Part shown: positions 1 through 7,853 of the stretch, piece after piece | Layout: each line of letters begins with the position of its first letter | Position numbering within the stretch: position 1 is the stretch's first letter | Origin: Streptomyces sp. JB150 | GTDB lineage: Bacteria > Actinomycetota > Actinomycetes > Streptomycetales > Streptomycetaceae | DNA: 64,000 bases | NCBI RefSeq assembly: GCF_011193355.1 | Contig: NZ_CP049780.1 | Coordinates: forward strand, 6,664,634 to 6,728,633 | Reading direction: 5' to 3' | Position numbers and translations under genes: made by a program | The notes under the pieces: generated by a model | Told to the model about the DNA's origin: nothing | The model's input: only the letters and a program-made list of their open reading frames with translations | Databases searched by the model: none

Positions 1-71
1 CCGCAGGCGTGACCGCCGTGCCCGGCGTACCGGAAGCCCTCGCGTGGCTTGATCTCGACGGTCCGGGCTAA
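1..71 (+). CDS. C-terminal end of an unidentified protein (cut by window edge)
   Basis: The third forward frame is open from the window edge and ends with VPEALAWLDLDGPG and a TAA stop at 69-71. The G/C-rich third positions fit coding sequence. Only about 22 residues are visible, so no family can be assigned. The stop lies about 140 bases before the end of the convergent cobF gene. It could be chance, because stops are rare at this GC content. Confidence 0.35.
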   Translation, partial: AGVTAVPGVPEALAWLDLDGPG

Positions 72-208
72 CGCTCGGTCAGCCCACCGCGGGGCCACGA
101 TCACACCGCCGTGACCTGCCCGCATGCGGGGACGGTCTGCTCGGGTGCCGCCGGCGGCCCGCCCGGACGCCGCGGCTCCGGCGGTCCCGGCCCACCCGTT
201 CGCCGAGG

Positions 209-982
209 TCAGCTCCGCTCGGGATGGCGCCGCAGCAGATACGTGTCCATGATCCACCCCTTGCGCTCGCGGGCCTCGGCCCGCAGTCGCTCGATGCGGG
301 GCGCGGCCTCCGCGATGGGCCCGGAGACGGTGATCTCGTCCGGGGTGCCGAGATAGGCGCCCCAGTAGATGTGGATGTCCTGGTCGGCGTACTGCCGGAA
401 GGTCTGGTGGGCGTCCAGCATCACCACGACGTCGTCCACGCCCTCCGGGAACCCCTCGGCGAGCCGCCGCCCGGTGGTGATCTGCACGGAACCGGCCACC
501 CGGTTCAGCCCGGTGCGGTGCCGGGCGACCAGCGAGGACACACTGCTGATCCCGGGCACCACGTCGTAGTCGAACGCGACCGTGCCCCGCGCCAGCACCT
601 CCTCCAGGATGCCCAGCGTGCTGTCGTACAGCGACGGGTCGCCCCACACCAGGAACGCGCCGGTCTCGTCCTCGCCCAGCTCGTCGCGGACGAGCCGCTC
701 GTAGATGTCGGCGCGGGCGCTGCGCCAGTCGCCCACGGCCGGGGAGTACGCCGCGCCGCCCGCGCGCCGGTCCCGCTCGGGGTCGCGGGCCTCGACCACC
801 CGGTACGTGCCCTCCGGCAGGTGCGTCTCCAGCATGTCCCGGCGCAACCGGGTGAGGTCCGACTTCACCTCGCCCTTGTCGAGCAGGAAGAACACGTCCG
901 TGCCGCGCAGCGCCCGCACCGCCTGGAGGGTCAGCTGCTCGGGGTCGCCCGCGCCGATACCGATGACATGAATCTTTCGCAC
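209..982 (-). CDS. cobF: Precorrin-6A synthase (deacetylating)
   Basis: SAM-dependent C-1 methyltransferase of the aerobic cobalamin pathway; it methylates precorrin-5 and releases the extruded acetyl group as acetate. The 257-residue length is normal for CobF. The N-terminus IHVIGIGAGDPEQLTLQAV is the glycine-rich start of the CobF/tetrapyrrole methylase fold. LVWGDPSLYDST (about residues 111-122) and DYDVVPGISSVSSL (about 138-151) are the conserved SAM and substrate-pocket segments. The ATG at 982 starts directly at this fold. No other cob gene is adjacent, so the gene stands alone here. Identification is by motif memory and is strong. Confidence 0.92.
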   Translation of the reverse strand: MRKIHVIGIGAGDPEQLTLQAVRALRGTDVFFLLDKGEVKSDLTRLRRDMLETHLPEGTYRVVEARDPERDRRAGGAAYSPAVGDWRSARADIYERLVRDELGEDETGAFLVWGDPSLYDSTLGILEEVLARGTVAFDYDVVPGISSVSSLVARHRTGLNRVAGSVQITTGRRLAEGFPEGVDDVVVMLDAHQTFRQYADQDIHIYWGAYLGTPDEITVSGPIAEAAPRIERLRAEARERKGWIMDTYLLRRHPERS

Positions 983-1024
983 GCCCCGAGTCTGCCGTAC
1001 GCCACCGGCAGCGCCCCCGTGGGG

Positions 1025-1597
1025 TCACGTCCCGTACAGCCGGGGCGCCCGCGCCCGCGCGTCCACCACCACCGCCCCGCCGACCCCGATCCCGTCGGAG
1101 CCGTCCGCCCCCGCCTCGACGGCCTCCGCCAGCTCCCGCGCCCACGCCACGACACCCGCCAGATCCATCCCGTACGGCTCCGGCCGCCCGGAGGCCGCGG
1201 CCCACTCCTGCACCGCGCCCGCGCCCCGCCGCAGCAGCCGCGCGCCACCGGTGACATTGCCGCGGGCGGCGTGCGTCAGCCCCACGGCGAGCTGGGCCAG
1301 CCCCCGCCACAGCGCGCGTTCCTCGTCCGGCCCCGACTTCCAGGCGTCCTCGAACACCTCGTGCGCGTGGAACGGCTTTCCCGCGTCCAGCAGCGCCTGC
1401 GCCTGCGCCACGCTCTCCTCGGGCGTCCGCACGACCCCCTCCGGCTGCCGCTCCACGCCCTCGGCCCCGTACGGCAGCGGCCGGCCCAGCCCGTCGCGGG
1501 GCCGCGCGTTCCGCGCCCGCCCCTCCGCGTCCCGGTCCCGCGCCGCCGCGCCCGCCCGGCCCTCCGGCCCACCGCTTCCGTGTCCCGATCCACCCAT
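1025..1597 (-). CDS. DUF309 family protein
   Basis: About 190 residues if translated from the ATG at 1597 (MGGSGHGS). The open frame extends further upstream, but into the tRNA promoter region, so I prefer this start. After an Arg/Gly-rich, low-complexity N-terminus of about 60 residues comes the helical DUF309 core. It contains AGKPFHAHEVFEDAWK and ALWRGLAQLAVGLTHAARGN, the family's conserved H-x-H-E-x-x-E-x-x-W and A-x-G-x-x-H-x-x-R-G patterns. Biochemical function is unknown; the family is soluble and common in actinobacteria and cyanobacteria. The gene diverges from the tRNA-Pro gene. Confidence 0.8.
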   Translation of the reverse strand: MGGSGHGSGGPEGRAGAAARDRDAEGRARNARPRDGLGRPLPYGAEGVERQPEGVVRTPEESVAQAQALLDAGKPFHAHEVFEDAWKSGPDEERALWRGLAQLAVGLTHAARGNVTGGARLLRRGAGAVQEWAAASGRPEPYGMDLAGVVAWARELAEAVEAGADGSDGIGVGGAVVVDARARAPRLYGT

Positions 1598-1693
1598 ACG
1601 ACGATTGTCCCGCCCGGCCCTCTTCTCCGGTCCTCTTCGGCACCCCCTTCGGCCGTCCTTCGGCCCCCCTTCGGCTCCGCCGGGCCGGTGGGG

Positions 1694-1699
1694 TAAAGT
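1694..1699 (+). promoter_or_regulatory. -10 box of the first tRNA-Pro gene
   Basis: TAAAGT about 41 bases before the mature tRNA end would start transcription near 1706. The leader contains GATCACGCGG and ACCGCG, which also occur in the leader of the second tRNA-Pro gene. The -35 box is not convincing. Confidence 0.4.
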
Positions 1700-1740
1700 G
1701 CTGTCCGCGCGATCACGCGGTCCACCGCGGGACAGCGCAC

Positions 1741-1814
<74 letters not shown>

Positions 1815-1841
1815 CGAGGAGTCCGCTCCGTAGTCGCGGGT

Positions 1842-1878
1842 CAGGGCCCCGGTTCACTTCAGGTGAGCCGGGGCCCTG
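1842..1878 (+). terminator. Terminator downstream of tRNA-Pro
   Basis: Perfect 11-bp inverted repeat CAGGGCCCCGG / CCGGGGCCCTG, with the loop partly paired through TTCAC/GTGAG. It begins 28 bases after the tRNA. There is no U tract, as is usual in Streptomyces. Confidence 0.8.
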
Positions 1879-1996
1879 GCCATTTCCCGACCGTTTCCGG
1901 CACCCACCCGAGCCGCCCCGAGCGGATAAAGCCGCGAGCCCGGATGTGAGCACGGCTACTCATGCGCGCCACCACGGGCCGCGCGATCATGCACCC

Positions 1997-2395
1997 ATGA
2001 CCGACGCCCCTCCCACCTCGCGGCCCTGGCGCCCCTGGTCGCGCCGGACGAGCCCCGGAGCGGACCTCGCTCTCGCCATCCCGCTGTTCCTGCTGGAGAC
2101 CGGGTGGCTCGTGCTGGACCGGGTGTACGGCTACGGCCTGGAGGTCTGGGCGGCACAGGGCGAACAGACAGGCATCGACGCCGCCGCCCTGGCGCACATC
2201 GGGCGGCTGCGCGTCCTGCTGATCGCCGTACTCGTCCTGGCCCTTCTCGGGGCGCTCTTCCGTGCCCGCCGGACGGTGATCGTCCATCTGCTGGTGGCCC
2301 TCCTGGCGGGCGGCTCACTGATGGCCGCGCAGCACGAGCGGGACGAGAGCCGTCCCCCGCCCCCCGTGTGCGTCCGCCACGGCGCGGACTGCTGA
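1997..2395 (+). CDS. Small two-helix membrane protein, hypothetical
   Basis: 132 residues from the ATG at 1997. The open frame runs upstream through the tRNA terminator, so a later start is required. A polar, Pro/Arg-rich N-terminus (MTDAPPTSRPWRPWSRR) is followed by a hydrophobic stretch (DLALAIPLFLLETGWLVL), then LRVLLIAVLVLALLGALF and VIVHLLVALLAGGSLMAA. That gives two to three membrane segments. The C-terminus has two Cys (VCVRHGADC). It may belong to a Streptomyces-specific DUF family (DUF6234 comes to mind, not certain). No function can be inferred. Confidence 0.72.
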   Translation: MTDAPPTSRPWRPWSRRTSPGADLALAIPLFLLETGWLVLDRVYGYGLEVWAAQGEQTGIDAAALAHIGRLRVLLIAVLVLALLGALFRARRTVIVHLLVALLAGGSLMAAQHERDESRPPPPVCVRHGADC

Positions 2396-2416
2396 AGGGG
2401 CGCCGGCGGCACCGCG

Positions 2417-2785
2417 TCACCGAGCCGGGATCGGCTGGGTCAGGTTCACCGGGTTGCCGTCGGGGTCCTCGATGTGGGCGACGCGCTGGCCCCACGGCAT
2501 GTCGTCGGGGCCACCGCTGACCGAGCCGCCCAGAGCCTCCACCCGGCCCAGCGTCCGGTCGACGTCATCGACGGCGATGCTGAGCAGGATCCGGGGTGCC
2601 GCCCCGGTCGCCACGTCCGGCTTGGCCACCAGCCCGAGGTCGGTGTCGCCGATGCGCAGGCCGAGGTAGAAGACCGGTCCCTCCTCCGGCACTCGGAAGA
2701 TCTCCTCAGCGCCGAGCAACTCCCGGTAAAAGGCGAGCAGGACATCGTGGCGGGCGGTCAGAATCACCGGCTGGATGGTGGACAT
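2417..2785 (-). CDS. VOC (glyoxalase/bleomycin-resistance/dioxygenase fold) protein
   Basis: 122 residues, normal for a single-module VOC protein. It has two beta-alpha-beta-beta-beta halves; DVLLAFYRELLGAEEIFRV follows the first strand. The C-terminus ends HIEDPDGNPVNLTQPI, the usual closing motif with a metal-site Glu or Asp nearby. The class includes glyoxalase I, extradiol dioxygenases and antibiotic-binding proteins; the substrate is not evident. ATG at 2785 has AGGAG seven bases upstream. It is divergent from the MFS gene at 3051, sharing a 265-base promoter region in which I see no clear operator. Confidence 0.85.
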   Translation of the reverse strand: MSTIQPVILTARHDVLLAFYRELLGAEEIFRVPEEGPVFYLGLRIGDTDLGLVAKPDVATGAAPRILLSIAVDDVDRTLGRVEALGGSVSGGPDDMPWGQRVAHIEDPDGNPVNLTQPIPAR

Positions 2786-3050
2786 GGCACTCCTGTCGAG
2801 GACGTGGTGTGCCGGGTGGACCGTCCGGGGCCGGTGAACTCATCGGTGGGGAGCGTTCTGGCCGCTCGCGCGTCGACCGGGGGTGCCCCGCGGCCTTGCG
2901 CTCCGCGAACCCCCGTCACGTACTTACGGGATGCCGTGCACCGTACACGCATTCACGGGATGGGCATGCCCCGTGCTCTCGCGATGATCGTTGCGTCGGC
3001 AACGAGAGAGCGCTATCACGCCCTCGCCAGCGAGGGAAGGAAGAAGTTCG

Positions 3051-4283
3051 GTGACTCAACAATCAAGCTCTGTACCAGGTCTCGCGCCGGTCATGCCGGC
3101 GCCCGGGGCGCGCGTCGCGCGCAAGGCCGGTCTGATCGCCGGAATCATCCTTGTCTCGCTCAACCTGCGCCCCGCCATCACCAGTCTGGGGCCGCTGCTC
3201 CCGCAGATCGAGGAGGATCTGCGGCTGTCCGGTACCGGGGCGGGACTGCTGACCATGCTGCCGGTGCTGTGCCTCGGGGTGTTCGCGGGACTGGGGCCGG
3301 CGCTGCGGCACCGGTTCGGCGAGGACCGGGTGCTGCTGGGGTGTCTGCCGGTGCTGCTGGCGGGCATCCTGGTGCGGCTGCTGGAGCCCACGGCGCTGCT
3401 GTACGCCGGGACCGTGGTGATCGGCGGTGCCATCGCCGTGGCCAACGTGGTGCTGCCCAGTCTGATCAAGCGTGAGTTCCCGGACCGGGTACCGCTGATG
3501 ATGGCCACGTACACCATGGCCCTCACCTTCGGCGGTGCCGCCGCGGCCGGTGCGGTGATCCCGCTGGAGGACGTCGTCGGCACGGACTGGCGGGGGTCGC
3601 TGGGGCTGCTCGCCGTGCCCGTGGTGGTGGGGATCGTCGCCTGGCTGCCGTTCGGAATGCGGCGGGTCGCCGGCAGCGAGGGCCGCCGGGCCTCCGTCGG
3701 GCCGCTGCTGCGCGACCGGCTCGCCTGGCTCGTCACCGCCTTCGTCGGGCTGGAGGCCCTGCTCGCCTATGTGATCTTCGGGTGGCTGCCCGCCATCTGC
3801 GTCGACCGCGGGCTGAGCGAGGAGGCCGCCGGGTACATGATGTCGGCCATCACCTTCCTCCAGGCCGCCGGGTCCATGGTCGTGCCGTTCTTCGTCGACC
3901 GGGGCGGTCGCGGGCAGCGCGGCTTCTGTGTGGTCGTGGCGCTCGGCACCGCGGTCGGGCTGATCGGTGTGGTCGTCGCGCCCATGTGGACGATCTGGCT
4001 GTGGGCGCTGGTCCTCGGCATCATCGGCGGCGCCGCGTTCAGCCTCGCGCTGACCCTGATCGGGCTGCGCGCCGGTGACGGCGACAGCGCCGCCGGGCTG
4101 TCCAGCATGTCGCAGGGCGTCGGCTACGCGCTCGCCGCCGCCGGGCCGTTCGGCGTCGGCGCGCTGCACGACCTGTCCGGCGGCTGGGGCGTGCCCCTGG
4201 CCGTGCTGGTGGGGCTGTGTGTCCTGATGGCCGTCATCGGGCTCGGCGCGGGGCGGGACGCGACCCTCTCCCTCAAGCGCTGA
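3051..4283 (+). CDS. MFS transporter, CynX/NimT type
   Basis: 410 residues from GTG at 3051, which is preceded by a purine-rich ribosome site (GGGAAGGAAGAAG). A GTG 60 bases upstream is also in frame, but it has no better site. About twelve membrane segments are visible. The first carries SLNLRPAITSLGPLLPQIEEDL, the hallmark of the CynX/NimT (cyanate / nitroimidazole) branch of the major facilitator superfamily. RHRFGEDRVLLG is the loop 2-3 motif. It likely exports or imports a small organic anion; the substrate is unknown. No nearby gene indicates one. Confidence 0.85.
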   Translation: MTQQSSSVPGLAPVMPAPGARVARKAGLIAGIILVSLNLRPAITSLGPLLPQIEEDLRLSGTGAGLLTMLPVLCLGVFAGLGPALRHRFGEDRVLLGCLPVLLAGILVRLLEPTALLYAGTVVIGGAIAVANVVLPSLIKREFPDRVPLMMATYTMALTFGGAAAAGAVIPLEDVVGTDWRGSLGLLAVPVVVGIVAWLPFGMRRVAGSEGRRASVGPLLRDRLAWLVTAFVGLEALLAYVIFGWLPAICVDRGLSEEAAGYMMSAITFLQAAGSMVVPFFVDRGGRGQRGFCVVVALGTAVGLIGVVVAPMWTIWLWALVLGIIGGAAFSLALTLIGLRAGDGDSAAGLSSMSQGVGYALAAAGPFGVGALHDLSGGWGVPLAVLVGLCVLMAVIGLGAGRDATLSLKR

Positions 4284-4569
4284 TCCCCGCGGGGCGCGGG
4301 AGCGCCGGCCGTATCCGCCTTCGCTCCCCGTCCCCCCTGACCCTCGTCCCCCTGCCCCTTGTTCCTTGTCGCCTGTCCCTCGTCCCTGACCCTCGTCCCC
4401 CGGCCCCTTACTCCCGCCTGCACCTTTCACCTACACCTTTCGTCTTCGCCTTACGGCTGCACGTCTTCACACCCCTGAGAACCGTTCCGGCCGCGCAGCA
4501 CGCCCGCCCGACCCGGCGACGCCGTGCCGCCCGGCACCCGCTTGGTGACCATCCGATGGGAAAGAGAAG
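4284..4569. other. Pyrimidine-rich spacer with no gene seen
   Basis: The stretch from about 4325 to 4440 is strongly C/T-biased on the plus strand, with repeated CCCTCGTCCC and CCTTGTCC units. Frames through it are low-complexity shadows. It presumably holds the promoter of the operon starting at 4570, but I cannot place -35/-10 boxes with confidence. Confidence 0.5.
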
Positions 4570-5811
4570 ATGACATCTGCAGTTTCGTCCGACGTGGGCG
4601 TGGCCGGCCCGGCCGATCCCGTGGCCGTCGTCCACCGGCACCTGATCCGGGACGTCCCACCCGGCGCCCCCTCCGAACGGCCGCTGCCCGTGGTGGCCCG
4701 GCAGCGGGGGGCCCGGATCGAGACCCGGGACGGCAGGGTGGTGCTGGACGCCGCGAGCGGCGGGTTCGGCGGCGCTCACCCGCGGGTGCGGGCCGCCATC
4801 GCCGAGCAGGCCCGCCGGGTCGCGCTCTCCAGCCGCATCCTGGTCAGCCGTCCGCTGGCCGGGGCGGTGGCGGCGCTCGCGGAGTTCTGCCCGGGACCGC
4901 TGTCCGTGTCGTACCTGTGCAACAGCGGTGACGAGGCGCTGGACTCGGCGTTCAAGCTGGCCAAGGGCACCCACCCGGACCGTCCGTACGCGCTCGGCAT
5001 CCGCGGCGAGGACTACGGCGCGCTCAGCCACGGGCGTGCCCTGAGCCGGGGGAGTGCCGTGCTGCCGGGGGCGCCGCTGCGGCCCCGTACGGTTCCCGCG
5101 GACGCGCCGGAGGAACTGCTGGAGCGGGTCGACGAGTCGGTGGCGGCGGTGGTGATCGCCCCGGCGGCGCCCGGACGGCCGTTGCGCCGGCTGCCCCACG
5201 ACTGGTGGGTGGCGCTGCGGGAGCGCTGCCACCGCACCGGCGCGCTGCTCGTCCTCGACGAGCGCCGCACCGCCCCGGCGCGGCTCGGCCGCCCGCTCGG
5301 CACCGGTGCGCTCGGCATCTTCCCGGACGTCCTCGTGATGGGCGAGACGCTGGGCGCCGACGCGGTGCCCGTGGGCGTCTCGGTGATGACCCGGGCCGTC
5401 TACGACCGGGTCTACGGCCGCCGCAACCCCAGCCTGCACGGCTCCACGTTCGGCGCGAACCCGCTCTCGGCGACGGCCGTGAGCGCCGTACTCGACGCCG
5501 TGCACAGTGACGATCTCGCCGCCCGGCAGCGGGAGTTCGAGCAGGCCGCGCTCCGGCTGCGCGAGCAGCTGTCCGGCGCCGTCGAACTGCACGCGGACGG
5601 CTCCCTGCTGTGGGTGCGCACCCCGGACCCGGCCGCCGCCCGCACGCTCGCCGCCGAACTGGCCGCCCGGGACGTCCTGGTCCGCGAGCCGGCCGGTGAA
5701 CTGGTCACCCTCACACCGCCGTTGACCGCCGACCGGGAGGACACCGACCAGATCCTCCAGCGGCTCGCCGAGGCGCTGAAGGCGCTCGACACCGAGGAGG
5801 CCGGACGATGA
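4570..5811 (+). CDS. Class III aminotransferase homologue lacking the PLP lysine
   Basis: 413 residues with the fold-type-I class III layout: RIETRDGRVVLDAASGGFGG near residues 55-75, YLCNSGDEALDSAFKLAK near 117-134, and a small C-terminal domain. The active-site segments are degenerate. Where the family reads DExQTGxGRTG, this protein has DERRTAPARLGRPLG. Where it reads SKALxGG, this protein has MGETLGADAVPVG, which places Glu259 at or near the Schiff-base lysine position. It is therefore probably not a PLP transaminase and may be a regulatory or structural partner of the intact homologue that follows with a 4-base ATGA overlap. The ATG at 4570 has GAAAGAGAAG as ribosome site. The alignment was made by eye. 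Confidence 0.82.
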   Translation: MTSAVSSDVGVAGPADPVAVVHRHLIRDVPPGAPSERPLPVVARQRGARIETRDGRVVLDAASGGFGGAHPRVRAAIAEQARRVALSSRILVSRPLAGAVAALAEFCPGPLSVSYLCNSGDEALDSAFKLAKGTHPDRPYALGIRGEDYGALSHGRALSRGSAVLPGAPLRPRTVPADAPEELLERVDESVAAVVIAPAAPGRPLRRLPHDWWVALRERCHRTGALLVLDERRTAPARLGRPLGTGALGIFPDVLVMGETLGADAVPVGVSVMTRAVYDRVYGRRNPSLHGSTFGANPLSATAVSAVLDAVHSDDLAARQREFEQAALRLREQLSGAVELHADGSLLWVRTPDPAAARTLAAELAARDVLVREPAGELVTLTPPLTADREDTDQILQRLAEALKALDTEEAGR

Positions 5812-7190
5812 GCACCGCGACCGCGGTGACGGCCATGGACCGCCAGCAGGTCCTCACCACCCTGGGCCGCCACTGGAACCCCACCGCCGCGCTGATGCTG
5901 GCCGCGGCCAGCCGGCAGCTGGAGTCGCACGCCCGCGGCACCGAGGTGTTCGCCGAGGACGGCTCCCGCGCCCTGGACTTCGCCGGGAGCTACGGCGTCT
6001 TCCTCGTCGGCCACCAGAACGACGCGGTGCGTACGGCCGTCCTGGACGCCCTGGACACCGCGCCCGCCCTGGTGCCGGGCACCGTCCACCCCGCGACCGC
6101 CGACCTGTTCGGCCTGCTCACCGAGATCCTGCCGGCCGGGCTCACCGAGTTCTCGCTGGGCTGCTCCGGCGCGGAGATCTCCGAGATCGCCCTGCGCGCC
6201 GCCTATCTGGCCCAGCCCGGCCGGCGCAAGATCGTCATCGTGGAGGGCGGCTACCACGGCAAGACCCTCGGCGCCCTCACCGTGCTCGGCCAGCACGAGC
6301 ACCGCGACGACTTCACGCCCGCCGGCGAGGACCTGGTCGTCGTCCCGCCGGGCGACGCGCGAGCCGTACGGGAGGCCCTGCGGGGGCGCGACGTCGCCGC
6401 CGTCTACGTCGAACCGGTGCTCGGCGGGGCGTATCTGCGGGTGCCGCCCGCCGATTTCCTGCCCGAGGTGGCGCGGGCCTGCCGGGAGACCGGCACCCTG
6501 CTCGTCGCCGACGAGATCCAGACCGGGTTCGGGCGGACCGGGAAGATGTTCGCCGTCGAGCACTCCGGCGTCGAGCCCGACATCATGCTGCTGTCCAAGG
6601 CGCTGACCGGCGGGTTCGTGCCCGTCGCGGTGGTCGCCATGACCGAGGAGGTGCTGGCGCGGGCCCGCCGGTCCCCGCAGTGGTACCCCGGTGTCCTGGA
6701 CGGTACGGCCGTCTCCGCGCTGTCCATGGCCGCCGCCGCGGCCACCATCCGCGAGGTGCGGGACAGGAACCTGCCCGAGCGGGCCGAGACCGTCGGCCGG
6801 GCACTGCGCGAAGGGCTCGAGCGGGCGGTGCGCAGGCATCCGCGCCACCTCGTCGACGCCCCCGGCATCGGGCTGATGACCGGGCTGCGCACCCGCAACC
6901 CGTCCGTCGAGAACCTGATCTCGATGCAGATGGCCGCCCGCGGCATCCACCTCGGGCACTCCCTGAACGAGCAGATGGACCAGCCCGTCCTGCGCTTCTA
7001 CCCGCCGCTGACGGTGTCGGAAGCCGACATCGAGCGCGTCCTGAGCGCGCTCGACGAGTCGCTGACGTGGCTGGACCGGCGGCCGGCCTGGCTGATGCGC
7101 CGGATCACCTGGCTGCTGCGCCGCCAGTACCGGCTGCCGCCGCCGCTGGTGCTGAAGCTCATGCACTCCGACCTCGAAGTGAACTGGTGA
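5808..7190 (+). CDS. Class III (PLP-dependent) aminotransferase
   Basis: 460 residues. The protein keeps all family hallmarks: VFAEDGSRALDFAGSYG, the PLP phosphate loop around SLGCSGAEISEIALRAA, VADEIQTGFGRTGKMFAVE with the PLP-contacting Asp, and LLSKALTGGFVPVAV with Lys264 as the Schiff base. It should transfer an amino group to or from an omega-amino or keto substrate that cannot be named. The C-terminal 40 residues (LTWLDRRPAWLMRRITWLL and on) are unusually Trp/Arg-rich and amphipathic, which could mediate contact with a membrane or a partner. It is translationally coupled to the preceding pseudoenzyme. Confidence 0.9.
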   Translation: MSTATAVTAMDRQQVLTTLGRHWNPTAALMLAAASRQLESHARGTEVFAEDGSRALDFAGSYGVFLVGHQNDAVRTAVLDALDTAPALVPGTVHPATADLFGLLTEILPAGLTEFSLGCSGAEISEIALRAAYLAQPGRRKIVIVEGGYHGKTLGALTVLGQHEHRDDFTPAGEDLVVVPPGDARAVREALRGRDVAAVYVEPVLGGAYLRVPPADFLPEVARACRETGTLLVADEIQTGFGRTGKMFAVEHSGVEPDIMLLSKALTGGFVPVAVVAMTEEVLARARRSPQWYPGVLDGTAVSALSMAAAAATIREVRDRNLPERAETVGRALREGLERAVRRHPRHLVDAPGIGLMTGLRTRNPSVENLISMQMAARGIHLGHSLNEQMDQPVLRFYPPLTVSEADIERVLSALDESLTWLDRRPAWLMRRITWLLRRQYRLPPPLVLKLMHSDLEVNW

Positions 7191-7214
7191 CCGGGCCGAC
7201 AGAGGGGTTTCGAC

Positions 7215-7853
7215 ATGGAGATAGCCATCGCGGAGTCCGGCACGTCCGAGTGGTACGAGGCTCGGACGTTCGCCCAGAACAGCTACCGGAAGGTGTACGG
7301 GGCGACGACCGAGCCGAGACCGGACCGCTTCGTGACGGTCCGGGAGAGTGCCGGCGCACCGATCGTGGCCTGCGCGGGTCTGACCGGGCCGCGCCCCGGC
7401 GGGTTCTTCTCGGAGAACTACCTCGGGGACGCGGTGGAGCGTGTCCTGGCGTCGGTGGTGGAGGCCGCCCCCGAACGCGACGAGGTCGTCGAGGTGGGTC
7501 CGCTCGCGGGCTCCGGCGGGGCCGGGGGTGAGCTGATCCGGCTGCTGCCGATCATCGCCTGGTGCCAGGGGAAACGTTTCATCCTGGCCACGGTCACCGA
7601 CAAGGTGGAACGGTCCATGGCCGGCGCGGGCGTGCCGTTCCTGCCGCTGCGGCAGGCCACCACCGACTGGATGGACGACGCCGAGCGGGCCTCCTGGGGC
7701 ACCTACTACGACCGGTCGCCCACCACCGGCGTGGTGCCGCTCGACAGCATCGGACACCTGATCAACAGCCTGACCGGCCGCTACAACTTCGTCGAACTCG
7801 CCGTGCGGACCCTCGTCGGCACGGCCCGGGAGGTGTCCGGTGCGCACGCTTGA
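7215..7853 (+). CDS. Thermostable-hemolysin family (T_hemolysin) protein
   Basis: 212 residues. It matches the T_hemolysin domain, which I recall as related to the GNAT acyltransferase fold. Seen features are EWYEARTFAQNSYRKVYGA near the N-terminus, ACAGLTGPRPGGFFSENYL, VVEVGPLAGSGG, and the closing DSIGHLINSLTGRYNFVEL. The name comes from Vibrio delta-VPH; the operon setting here, between an aminotransferase and an AMP ligase, suggests an acyl- or aminoacyl-transfer role rather than a toxin (inference). There is no signal peptide. ATG at 7215 has AGGGG upstream. The 3' end overlaps the next gene by 14 bases. Confidence 0.82.
   Translation: MEIAIAESGTSEWYEARTFAQNSYRKVYGATTEPRPDRFVTVRESAGAPIVACAGLTGPRPGGFFSENYLGDAVERVLASVVEAAPERDEVVEVGPLAGSGGAGGELIRLLPIIAWCQGKRFILATVTDKVERSMAGAGVPFLPLRQATTDWMDDAERASWGTYYDRSPTTGVVPLDSIGHLINSLTGRYNFVELAVRTLVGTAREVSGAHA

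Noticed and set aside
7215..7853. A secreted hemolysin toxin
   Set aside because: No signal peptide is present and the gene is embedded in a metabolic operon; the family name reflects the first described member only.
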